Shown here one piece after another: positions 1 to 6,545 of a DNA stretch of 12,332 nt. Under the pieces are notes generated by a model. That model had not been told where the DNA came from, did no database searches, and saw nothing but the letters and a program-made list of their open reading frames with translations. The stretch's first letter is position 1; each line of letters starts with the position of its first letter. The stretch spans positions 1-12,332 of the forward strand of contig SKMT01000014.1 in NCBI GenBank assembly GCA_007120915.1, in the 5' to 3' direction. This DNA is from Myxococcales bacterium. Its GTDB lineage: Bacteria; Myxococcota_A; Bradymonadia; Bradymonadales; Bradymonadaceae. The position numbers and the translations under genes are program-made.

Positions 1-840
1 CTCGTTGCGTTGCTCAGCATCAATGGTCCGGATCGTACCGGCGATCGTGACCACTTCCGGGATGACATTGGGGACGTGGCCTCCCTGAATCTGGCCGATG
101 GAAATTACCGCCGGCACCCGGGTGTCGAAGTTCTGGGCCGTCAACTGATAGAGGGCATTACAGAGCTGGGTGGCCACGAAGATGGAGTCGACACACTGAT
201 GAGGCCGGGCGCCGTGGCCACCCTTGCCGCGCACTTCGAACTGAAACCGGTCGAAGGAGGCAGTGAAGGCGCCGTGGCGAATCCCGATCTTGCCCACTGC
301 CAGCTCCGGATCACAGTGAAGCCCCAGCACCGCATCGACGCCCTCAACCGCGCCGAAGGCGACCATATCCCGGGCTCCGCCCGGGGTGATCTCCTCGGCG
401 TGTTGATAGATCAGACGAATTCGCCCTGGCAATTCGGCGCGATGGGCGGCAAATCCCAGCCCCGTGCCATAGACGGTGGCCATGTGCACGTCGTGGCCAC
501 AGGCATGCATCACTCCGTCGTTCTGAGAGCGATAGGGCACGTCGTTGAGTTCCTGGATCGGCAGCGCATCGATGTCGCTTCGGATGGCCACCGTAGGCTG
601 GATGTCGGCGTCAAAGCCCGGTGGCGTGATGTCGGCGTACAATCCGGTGCCCTCGGGGCGAACGCTCACCTGGTAGCCCAACTCCTCCAGGTGGCTGGCA
701 AGCTTGGCAGTGGTCTCGAACTCTTCTTTGCTCAGTTCCGGATGAGCGTGGAAATGACGGCGAAGTGCGATGAGTTCATCGCGGTTGTCCAGGATCCGCT
801 GTTCGATGTCTTCTAGTAGGTCGATGGTGGGAGGCTTCAT
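1..840 (-). CDS. M20D-family amidohydrolase (N-acyl amino acid amidohydrolase type), C-terminus cut by window edge
   Basis: The minus strand is open from the ATG at 838-840 to base 1, giving 280 residues in frame with no stop. It reads as a metal-dependent M20D (HipO/AmhX/IAA-amino-acid hydrolase type) amidohydrolase. Near the start is the family motif RRHFHAHPELS. The metal-binding stretch HACGHDVHMA begins at residue 112, with C114 and H116 as expected ligands. EEITPGGA follows with E149 and E150, and VLGLH ends at H175. GKGGHGARPH marks the start of the dimerisation (lid) domain. Family members are about 390-400 residues, so roughly 110-120 C-terminal residues, including the last metal ligand, lie outside the window. 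Known members cleave amide bonds of N-acyl or conjugated amino acids; the substrate here cannot be told. No strong ribosome-binding site precedes the ATG, but the N-terminus aligns naturally with the family. No signal peptide is visible, so it is probably cytoplasmic. It is divergent from the lipoprotein cluster. Confidence 0.93.
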   Translation of the reverse strand, partial: MKPPTIDLLEDIEQRILDNRDELIALRRHFHAHPELSKEEFETTAKLASHLEELGYQVSVRPEGTGLYADITPPGFDADIQPTVAIRSDIDALPIQELNDVPYRSQNDGVMHACGHDVHMATVYGTGLGFAAHRAELPGRIRLIYQHAEEITPGGARDMVAFGAVEGVDAVLGLHCDPELAVGKIGIRHGAFTASFDRFQFEVRGKGGHGARPHQCVDSIFVATQLCNALYQLTAQNFDTRVPAVISIGQIQGGHVPNVIPEVVTIAGTIRTIDAEQRNE

Positions 841-1084
841 GGAGATTCCGTCAGTTCCAGGCAGCGCAGTAATACGGGGCGAGCATCAACTGCGTCGGTG
901 TTGCACAAGCGGGGGCGGAGCCGGCGTAGGAGCACCGAATGCACCCGTTCAGGGACGCGAAATCCTAGCCTTACCGGCGAAAATCATCAAGACGCGGCGC
1001 CTTTCGCCATTCAACGGGAGTAGAGAGGTGAAGCGACACAACGCGTCGGTTTCGCCCGCTGTAGTTGTCCGGGCGTTGTAGCCC

Positions 1085-1118
1085 TTGTTCAATTGTTCAA
1101 CGTAGCTGGATTGAGCAA
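1085..1118. repeat. Octamer direct repeat plus inverted partner, possible operator
   Basis: TTGTTCAA occurs twice back to back (1085-1092 and 1093-1100). Ten bases later, TTGAGCAA (1111-1118) matches the reverse complement of the octamer (TTGAACAA) with one difference. The second and third copies therefore form an 8-bp inverted repeat around a 10-nt spacer. The position, about 110-140 bp before the first lipoprotein start, suits a regulator binding site, but no cognate regulator is in the window. Confidence 0.4.
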
Positions 1119-1137
1119 CATTTCAGAGGCCGGTTTC

Positions 1138-1181
1138 AACCCTGGGTGGTGTCGTGCTACTACCCAGGGTTCAGAACCCTG
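1138..1181 (+). promoter_or_regulatory. Two mutually exclusive hairpins upstream of lipoprotein 1
   Basis: A 14-bp stem with two G-T pairs and a 6-nt loop spans 1138-1171; its outer ten pairs (AACCCTGGGT with ACCCAGGGTT) are perfect. The 3' half of that stem, CAGGGTT at 1165-1171, can instead pair perfectly with AACCCTG at 1175-1181 around a CAG loop. Only one structure can form at a time. Neither is followed by a T tract, so neither is a classical intrinsic terminator. The element ends about 45 nt before the lipoprotein start. An attenuator-like leader or a DNA operator are both possible; the pairing is seen, the function is inferred. Confidence 0.4.
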
Positions 1182-1225
1182 AGTCACCGTTGAATGGGCG
1201 TTGTTCTTGCAGATTGAGGAATGAA

Positions 1226-2824
1226 ATGCCGTACCGATTTGCCGTTTTGTTCGTGGTTGTTGTCGCTCTGATGGCGGGGACGGTTACGCTGGCGTCATGC
1301 AGCAGCTCCGGCGATGTCAAGCCCGACGAAGAGCATGTCGAAGCTTTGGAGGGCCCGGATGTCACCGATGCGTATCAGTTGGGCAAAGAGTGGTTGCCCG
1401 GCGATGCGATGGTTGTCGTTTCCGCCTCCGGTGAATCGATCTGGGAGATGTTGGGAGAGGATCTGCTGCCGATGTCCAATCCGGAGGCCGATCCCGGAGA
1501 GTTGGGCACGGTCGAAGGGGTACGAGAAGACCTGAAAAACATTGTGGCCGGGGAGCTGGGATTCGATCCGACGGAGGCCGACAAGGTGGTGGCGGCTGCT
1601 TCGCTGGAACGCACGGTGGTGGTGTTGTTTGGAGACATCGACGAACCCGACGGATCTGCTGTCGATACCATTGCTGGCACCGACGTCTACGAGCTGGGCC
1701 ATCCGATGCCGGCGGTGCAAATGGGACCGGGGCAAGGGGCGACGGCAGCGATGATCGAAGAGCCGCGCCGGGGTGTCGTCATCAGTTCGGAGCCCGCGTT
1801 TGTGGGGCAGTTGCTGGAGGCCCGCAACGGTGGAGATGATGCGGAGAATCTGGCAGGGGCGGCGATGGGGGATGAGTACGCCCGTCTGTTCGAAGAGGTT
1901 GAGGGAAGCCGAATCGCCGTCGCCGGGGCACCGGGGCCGGTGGCAGGGCTGGCAGCAGACCAGATGCCACTGCCAGATTCGGCGGTCGCAGGGGGCAGTA
2001 TCACTGCAATGAAAGCGACCATCGAGGGCTCTGATGAGACCCTCTACCAGATCTCCGAACTTGTCGAGCAGAGCCTGCAGGTGGCCCACGACGAGTTCGA
2101 CGCAGTGTACGACGATGCCCAGCCGGGGACGGTGGATCGCCTCGCTGCGATCTACACCCGGCATCTGATGGCTGCCCTGGATGACCAGCTTCAGTCGAGC
2201 CCGGAGGACGGGCAGCTTCGCTTCGATGTGCAACTTTCGGGCTCGCCGACTACGTTCGCCATGGTCGCCGGGGTCGGTGCTGCCTTGGCCATTCCGGCGT
2301 TTTACACCTACCAGCAGCGTGCCCGGTTCGCCGAAGCGGAAGGCACGATGTCGAGAATGGCCGACGGAGCACGTGCGTACTTCGAGGGAGATCAGCAATT
2401 TAGCCGCGAAGATGGTGTAGAGCCGTGGCATGTCGCAGATGAAGATGCGGATTATCGTCCGGGCCAGCCGGTACCATTCGACAAGAAGACGTTTCCAGGT
2501 GGACCTGAAATAAAAGTCGTCTCCTCTCCCGAGGTTCCCAGCGGAGGCGATTCCGTTTCGTATGAACCAGAAACGGTCAAAGGGGACATCAACGCGCAAC
2601 TGGTCTTCGATGCGCTGGGCATCCATCAGATGGAACAGCAACGCTTCCGCTACGTCTTTGAGACAGGCTCCGGAACCGGTAGTGACGCTACTGCAACGAT
2701 TCGTGCGGAGGCGAATTTCAATCCCGACAGCCCCCACAACCACACGGTGATCCAGGAACTGGAGGTTGGCGAACATATGGGCGCTGTCGTGATTCCGATG
2801 TACACGAAACACGAAGGTGAATGA
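1226..2824 (+). CDS. Lipoprotein 1 of a tandem paralogous family, with C-terminal type IV pilin-like domain
   Basis: This 532-residue exported lipoprotein is of unrecognised function. The ATG at 1226 is chosen over upstream starts because GAGGA sits at 1216-1220 and because a lipoprotein signal follows at once: hydrophobic residues 5-22, then LASC with the lipidated cysteine at C25. Residues about 45-330 form the domain shared with the next two genes, starting with DAYQLGKEWLPGDAMVVV and passing through GFDPTEADKVVAAAS and VVVLFGDIDEPDG. Around residues 344-386 a hydrophobic helix containing AALAIPAFYTYQQRARFAEAE continues into a long polar helix. This closely resembles the N-terminal helix of type IV pilins and is followed by about 145 residues of globular, pilin-like sequence. 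The prepilin peptidase site is absent, so it is not a pilin proper. The paralogues keep only the membrane part of this helix. The gene overlaps lipoprotein 2 by 4 nt, implying translational coupling. Confidence 0.88.
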   Translation: MPYRFAVLFVVVVALMAGTVTLASCSSSGDVKPDEEHVEALEGPDVTDAYQLGKEWLPGDAMVVVSASGESIWEMLGEDLLPMSNPEADPGELGTVEGVREDLKNIVAGELGFDPTEADKVVAAASLERTVVVLFGDIDEPDGSAVDTIAGTDVYELGHPMPAVQMGPGQGATAAMIEEPRRGVVISSEPAFVGQLLEARNGGDDAENLAGAAMGDEYARLFEEVEGSRIAVAGAPGPVAGLAADQMPLPDSAVAGGSITAMKATIEGSDETLYQISELVEQSLQVAHDEFDAVYDDAQPGTVDRLAAIYTRHLMAALDDQLQSSPEDGQLRFDVQLSGSPTTFAMVAGVGAALAIPAFYTYQQRARFAEAEGTMSRMADGARAYFEGDQQFSREDGVEPWHVADEDADYRPGQPVPFDKKTFPGGPEIKVVSSPEVPSGGDSVSYEPETVKGDINAQLVFDALGIHQMEQQRFRYVFETGSGTGSDATATIRAEANFNPDSPHNHTVIQELEVGEHMGAVVIPMYTKHEGE

Positions 2825-4146
2825 TGATGCATACGCACAAGATTGAGACGGTTGGTGTCGCCCTGATGATCGTTCTGGTCGGGGTTGTTGTGCTGGGTTC
2901 CGGGTGTGCTTCCGTAACCGGGCCCGACGACGAGTTCCCGCGGGGCCAGATGGATGCAGCCGACACATTCGAAGCTGCTTCCCAGTGGTTGCCCGCCGAC
3001 TCGCTGGTGGTGGCTGCAGCAGCTGGCGACCCGGATCTGGACCAGTGGCGACGAGACCTGCTTCCGGTGGCCAGCCCAGACATCGAGCCCGGAGAGACCG
3101 GCAGCATTGAAGCGCTGGAGGAGGAGTTCCGCGCCGAGTATGTCGAAATGATCGGGTTTGATCCCATCGACAGCCATGCCATCGCCCTGGCCGCCGTCGA
3201 GGATGGTGTCATCGGTGTGTTGTTTGGCAGCTACGACGAGCCGACGGGGCTGGATACAACCGAGGTAGAGGGCCAGAAGGTCTACTCCTTGTCAGTGGAC
3301 CAGCTCTTTACGGAGAGTGCCCTGGGCCTGGACACCTCGCTGTATCTGTGGCCCACCGACGACCCCGCTGGAGCGATGGTGGTTGCTACCGATCGCGACC
3401 TGCTTCCCGTCGGGGAGACAACAGCGCTTGCAGATGAAGGTGACGACGGCAAATTCCAGCCGCTGTTCGAACAGACCGAGGGAGCAACTATCGCTGCTGT
3501 CACCCCACTTGCTGAGGCATTCGAACGGCTCGGTGAGGGGGATGAGCGCCTGCCGGACTCGGTGCTGATGCGCTACGATGATCGGTCTGTTGCACTGGCA
3601 GCGCGCGGGAACGAAGAGGGGCTAGAGATGCTGGATGAATATCTGATGCAACAACTCGGGGAATGGTCGGACCCGGTCGAGCAAATGGCTCAATGGGACG
3701 ATAACCATGTGTTGATGGAACTGTTGAACACGTACACCCGCCACGGGCTGGCGTCGGTGTCTGAGCAGCTCTCCGGTGGTGTGGAGGATGGCTCGCTGCG
3801 CTATCAAGTAAACCGAGCCGGCGCCTCGGACATCGCACTGGCAGCATCTTTAGTATTGATAGCTACCGGGACGGGCTATGCGTCGATCGCCGTTGGGTTC
3901 GAGCAGTGGGAGCGGGAGATGGAAGAGGAGCTGCAGCGGGAACAAACCGATGAGCTCATTGAGCTTCAGGAGGATGACCCGGCGCAAGAACATCACCAGG
4001 TGGATTCGTCACAGACCGATGCGGATGGTGAACACGGCGAATATACCTGCCCGATGCATCCAGAAGTACGAAAAGAGGACGCGGGCCAATGTCCCACCTG
4101 CAAGATGGATCTCGTAAAAACCGACAAGACAGAATCGAGTCCGTAG
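2821..4146 (+). CDS. Lipoprotein 2 of the tandem family, with C-terminal heavy-metal-binding (HMBD-type) module
   Basis: A 441-residue paralogue of lipoprotein 1, starting in an ATGA overlap with its stop. Three consecutive ATG codons (2821, 2824, 2827) leave the exact start open; the purine-rich GAAGGTGA lies just upstream. The signal peptide ends near C29 (VLGSGC, with an unusual Gly at -3 of the lipobox). The shared domain starts with DTFEAASQWLPADSLVV and includes IGFDPIDSHAIALAAVEDG and GVLFGSYDEPTG. A hydrophobic segment lies at about residues 336-360 (ASLVLIATGTGYASIAV), followed by an acidic coiled-coil-like stretch and a His-containing linker. The last 35 residues hold YTCPMHPEVR and CPTCKMDLV, with C410, H413, C424 and C427. 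This matches the small module found in many copper and other heavy-metal efflux proteins. I recognise the module but not the rest of the protein. Metal binding is inferred from these residues. Confidence 0.88.
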   Translation: MMMHTHKIETVGVALMIVLVGVVVLGSGCASVTGPDDEFPRGQMDAADTFEAASQWLPADSLVVAAAAGDPDLDQWRRDLLPVASPDIEPGETGSIEALEEEFRAEYVEMIGFDPIDSHAIALAAVEDGVIGVLFGSYDEPTGLDTTEVEGQKVYSLSVDQLFTESALGLDTSLYLWPTDDPAGAMVVATDRDLLPVGETTALADEGDDGKFQPLFEQTEGATIAAVTPLAEAFERLGEGDERLPDSVLMRYDDRSVALAARGNEEGLEMLDEYLMQQLGEWSDPVEQMAQWDDNHVLMELLNTYTRHGLASVSEQLSGGVEDGSLRYQVNRAGASDIALAASLVLIATGTGYASIAVGFEQWEREMEEELQREQTDELIELQEDDPAQEHHQVDSSQTDADGEHGEYTCPMHPEVRKEDAGQCPTCKMDLVKTDKTESSP

Positions 4147-4150
4147 CCCG

Positions 4151-4216
4151 TTACGAACTCAGCCCAGGGGGAAGGTCATGACGATAGACATCGCCCGGTT
4201 GGTCGATCGCCTGCTT
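4151..4216 (-). pseudogene. Relic of the mevalonate kinase 3' end
   Basis: Read on the minus strand, 4169-4216 encodes KQAIDQPGDVYRHDLP, then a few unrelated codons and a stop at 4151-4153. The intact mevalonate kinase ends in KQALEPLGDVYRHDLP, encoded by 5618-5665, which is the same frame and orientation. By hand count 38 of 45 bases match (4172-4216 against 5621-5665). The similarity stops abruptly upstream of 4216. The fragment sits immediately 3' of lipoprotein 2, as the intact kinase sits 3' of lipoprotein 3. It is best explained as debris from a tandem duplication of lipoprotein gene plus kinase tail. It has no start or catalytic motifs and cannot be functional as a kinase. Confidence 0.8.
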
Positions 4217-4324
4217 TCCAATCCGGGGCCCGGCCGGTTCGATTTGACAGGATAGGCGCTGTCAGGTTCTGTGGTGGTACTGGGAAACAGCAACGGGTGT
4301 CGTGACACACAGAGAGAGTGCGTG

Positions 4325-5509
4325 ATGAGCGAGCTGGATAACGACGGGATGATTCGTATTACAACAGCAGTGGTGGTCGCCGGGGTTGTCTTACTGGTTT
4401 CAAGTTGTGCTTCCGCCATGAGTTTCCAGGGCGAATTTCCCCGGGGTGAGATGGATGCGCCCGATACGTTTGATGCGGCCGCTCAGTGGCTGCCGGGCGA
4501 CTCGAAGATCGTAACCACTGCTTCAGCAGATCCCGACCACAACCAGTGGAGGAAGGACTTGCTGCCCACCGAGAGGCTCGGGCCTGACGCCGATCCTCTC
4601 AGCAGTGTCTGGACACTGGAACAGGAGTTCCGCGCTGAATCTGTGGAAAGGATGGGGTTTGATCCTTTCGACAGTCACGCAATCGCGCTGGCTGTGCTCG
4701 AAGATGGGGCCGTCGCGATATTGTTCGGTGTAGACGATGAACCCGAGGGATTGTCCGAACACGAGATCAACGGCGAGACGGTCTACTCGCAGCCGTTGGA
4801 CGAGTTGGTGTCACACGACTCGCTGCAGTTGGAGGGCTCCCTTTATTTGTGGCCCAGCACTGAGCCGGAAGGGGCGATGGTGATGGCCACCGATCCACAA
4901 TTGCTTCCTGTGGGAACGACCTCCGCACTTTCCGATCAGCAGGAGTACGAAGAATTTCGGGCCTTATTCGGCGATGCGAAGGGGGCGAGTCTGGCAGCGG
5001 CTTCCCCACTGGGCTGGGTGGAGCAACGGGACGACATCGACGATGATCGCGAGCCGGAGCCCATCCAACTGAATTCGGGCGAGGAAACCTACGATCTGGT
5101 GATACAGGGGGACCCAGAGATGCTAGAGGAGATTGATCCGGAGGCCAGAGACCAACTTCGAACGTGGGGTGAGCCGGTTGAGGAGAGCGGCCAATCCGAC
5201 GACACTCATCTGATTATGGAACTTCTGAACATCTATGGCGGTCCGGGGCCCGGGCTGTCAGCGCTGTACCATCAGCTCTCCGGAGAGTTTGAACATAACA
5301 GGATGGGCTACGAAATCAGGCGAACCGATGGGTCCAATATTGCACGGGCATTGGCGCTGACGGTGATGACCATCGGGGTGGGCTATGCGTCCGTCGCCGT
5401 GACAAAACAAGAACCGGAGCCGGAACAGGACCCCCTCTTTGACCTGGAAGAAGAGCTTAAGAAGGAACCGTGTACCGGGTCGCCAGAAGAATATCCCGTA
5501 CCCCGCTAG
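4325..5509 (+). CDS. Lipoprotein 3 of the tandem family, short acidic C-terminal tail
   Basis: A 394-residue paralogue, closest to lipoprotein 2. The ATG at 4325 is chosen because a GAGAG stretch lies about 8 nt upstream and because it places a normal lipoprotein signal at the N-terminus: hydrophobic residues 10-25, then VSSC with C28. An in-frame ATG at 4271 would put 18 polar residues before it. The shared domain is obvious (DTFDAAAQWLPGDSKIV, MGFDPFDSHAIALAVLEDG, ILFGVDDEPEG). A stretch with Pro-Gly repeats (GGPGPG) replaces the TRHG of lipoprotein 2. The hydrophobic segment ALTVMTIGVGYASVAV aligns with that of lipoprotein 2, and the tail after it is only about 35 residues, acidic, with neither pilin-like nor metal module. 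It is separated from lipoprotein 2 by 178 bp holding the kinase relic, so it may have its own promoter. It converges on mevalonate kinase. Function unknown. Confidence 0.87.
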   Translation: MSELDNDGMIRITTAVVVAGVVLLVSSCASAMSFQGEFPRGEMDAPDTFDAAAQWLPGDSKIVTTASADPDHNQWRKDLLPTERLGPDADPLSSVWTLEQEFRAESVERMGFDPFDSHAIALAVLEDGAVAILFGVDDEPEGLSEHEINGETVYSQPLDELVSHDSLQLEGSLYLWPSTEPEGAMVMATDPQLLPVGTTSALSDQQEYEEFRALFGDAKGASLAAASPLGWVEQRDDIDDDREPEPIQLNSGEETYDLVIQGDPEMLEEIDPEARDQLRTWGEPVEESGQSDDTHLIMELLNIYGGPGPGLSALYHQLSGEFEHNRMGYEIRRTDGSNIARALALTVMTIGVGYASVAVTKQEPEPEQDPLFDLEEELKKEPCTGSPEEYPVPR

Positions 5510-5557
5510 GTTTGAAATCTCGAGCGTCGCACAGTGCTGTATGATCGGCTCCAACGC

Positions 5558-5579
5558 CCTGATCGCGGCTTCGATCTGG
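5558..5579. terminator. Weak hairpin between convergent genes
   Basis: In the 84-bp gap between lipoprotein 3 and mevalonate kinase, GATCG (5561-5565) pairs with CGATC (5572-5576) around a 6-nt loop. After one mismatch two more G-C pairs follow. There is no T tract on either side. It is the only stem in the gap I could find and could act in both directions, but this is weak. Confidence 0.2.
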
Positions 5580-5593
5580 CGGCTGGAGGCAAT

Positions 5594-6532
5594 TTAGCGT
5601 TGGTTGTCACTTTGGCCCGGAAGATCATGGCGATAGACATCGCCGAGTGGTTCGAGCGCCTGCTTGACGTCTTCGACATTGTCGGCGTCGGGCAGCGCCA
5701 CGATGCAACCACCACCGCCGGCACCGGTCAGTTTCGCACCTAACGCTCCGGCATCTCGGGCCGCGTAACAGGCTCGTTCGAGTACCTCCGTTGATACCCC
5801 CAGGGCGCTGAGCAGCCCCTGATTGATGTTCATCAGTTCACCAACCCGGGGCCAATCACCGTCGGCCAGCGCCTCGGCGCCGGCGTCGGCGACGGCACCG
5901 AACTCATCGAGAAGCCCCTCGATCAACCGGGGGTGACCGTCGCGAAGCCGACGAACGGACTGCACCATTCGGGCCGTTGAGCTGGCCGGGGCGACCCGGG
6001 CGACAAGCCAGGTGTTGGACGGCACATCCAATGGTTGGAATCGGGGGCCTTCGCCATTGCTGCGGAATGCGAAAAACCCCTCGCCTCTCGCGGCGCGCTG
6101 GTCGATACCCGACGGGGTGCCGTGGAAGACTGCCTCTGAGGCGCTGACGGCCTTGTCGACCGCCGCGCGCTGGGCCGCACCCTCAAGCCCCTTCAGATCG
6201 GCGGCAGCCTTCGCCATCGCCGTGGCCATCGCCGCCGAGCTTCCCAGGCCCACGCCCAACGGAATGTCGACCTGCACATCGATGGTCAACTGCTTTGGGT
6301 CGAGCTGAAATGTCGAGAAGAGACGATCCGCCGCCTGACGCACCCTCTCATCGACCTCCAGTGCACCGTTGATCGTCTGGAGATGAAACGACGGGGAGCC
6401 CATAGTACTCAGGTTCGCGCGCACCCCGCCGGCGAGACTGCAGGCGACAGCGGTCCGTTGGTAGACCACGCTGTGTTCGCCGAACACGATCAGCTTGCCG
6501 TGCCCCCGGGCTGTGGCGGAATCGTTGGTCAA
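5594..6532 (-). CDS. mvk: Mevalonate kinase (GHMP kinase family)
   Basis: A 312-residue ATP-dependent kinase converting mevalonate to 5-phosphomevalonate in the mevalonate route to isoprenoids; cytoplasmic. GHMP motif 1 is GKLIVFGEHSVVY at residues 12-24, with the family lysine at K13. Motif 2, PLGVGLGSSAA at 91-101, is the phosphate loop. GTPSGID at 138-144 carries the presumed catalytic D144, with E133 just before. Motif 3 is GAKLTGAGGGGC at 265-276. The combination of motif 1 and GTPSGID favours mevalonate kinase over phosphomevalonate kinase. Length is typical. The start is TTG at 6530-6532: GAGAAG lies 7 nt upstream and no later ATG would keep motif 1. It follows the macro-domain gene by 11 bp, so the two are probably one transcript. 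No other mevalonate-pathway gene is in the window. Its last codons are duplicated as a relic at 4169-4216. Confidence 0.93.
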   Translation of the reverse strand: MTNDSATARGHGKLIVFGEHSVVYQRTAVACSLAGGVRANLSTMGSPSFHLQTINGALEVDERVRQAADRLFSTFQLDPKQLTIDVQVDIPLGVGLGSSAAMATAMAKAAADLKGLEGAAQRAAVDKAVSASEAVFHGTPSGIDQRAARGEGFFAFRSNGEGPRFQPLDVPSNTWLVARVAPASSTARMVQSVRRLRDGHPRLIEGLLDEFGAVADAGAEALADGDWPRVGELMNINQGLLSALGVSTEVLERACYAARDAGALGAKLTGAGGGGCIVALPDADNVEDVKQALEPLGDVYRHDLPGQSDNQR

Positions 6533-6539
6533 AATCGCG

Positions 6540-6545
6540 CTTCTC
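6540..6545 (-). promoter_or_regulatory. Ribosome-binding site deciding the TTG start of mevalonate kinase
   Basis: Read on the minus strand this is GAGAAG, overlapping the TGA stop of the macro-domain gene (6544-6546) and lying 7 nt before the TTG at 6530-6532. It supports the TTG start and suggests the kinase is translated by ribosomes finishing the upstream gene. Confidence 0.55.

Larger units (their letters stand above)
841..1225. other. Divergent intergenic region
   Basis: This 385-bp stretch separates the amidohydrolase from the first lipoprotein, so it must carry promoters for both directions unless one gene is driven from elsewhere. I see no convincing coding sequence; the short open frame over 770-1081 lacks a good start and any recognisable protein. 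The right part holds an 8-bp repeat cluster (1085-1118) and overlapping hairpins (1138-1181), listed separately. No clear sigma-70 -35/-10 pair was found in either direction. Confidence 0.6.

Noticed and set aside
10..816. Plus-strand open frame of 268 codons across the amidohydrolase
   Set aside because: It is antisense to the clear M20D amidohydrolase, whose metal-site motifs are on the minus strand; the plus-strand translation has no recognisable features.
2236..2390. Lipoprotein 1 as a genuine type IV pilin or a pilin gene fused by error
   Set aside because: The frame is continuous and the two paralogues have a helix at the same place, so it is not a fusion artefact. The prepilin leader and cleavage motif are missing, so it is not a processed pilin.
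1295..2968. Minus-strand open frame of 557 codons opposite lipoprotein 1
   Set aside because: The translation is rich in Arg and His in the manner of antisense to GC-rich genes. The plus strand has a ribosome-binding site, a lipobox and paralogues preserving the protein sequence.
4222..4233. Twelve-base identity (TCCGGGGCCCGG) with the Pro-Gly codon region inside lipoprotein 3 near 5240
   Set aside because: It is a short low-complexity GC string likely to recur by chance, with no extended similarity on either side.
4244..4249. Perfect TTGACA -35-like hexamer before lipoprotein 3
   Set aside because: No acceptable -10 element was found 15-19 bp downstream, so it is not reported as a promoter. 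A promoter for lipoprotein 3 in this gap remains possible.
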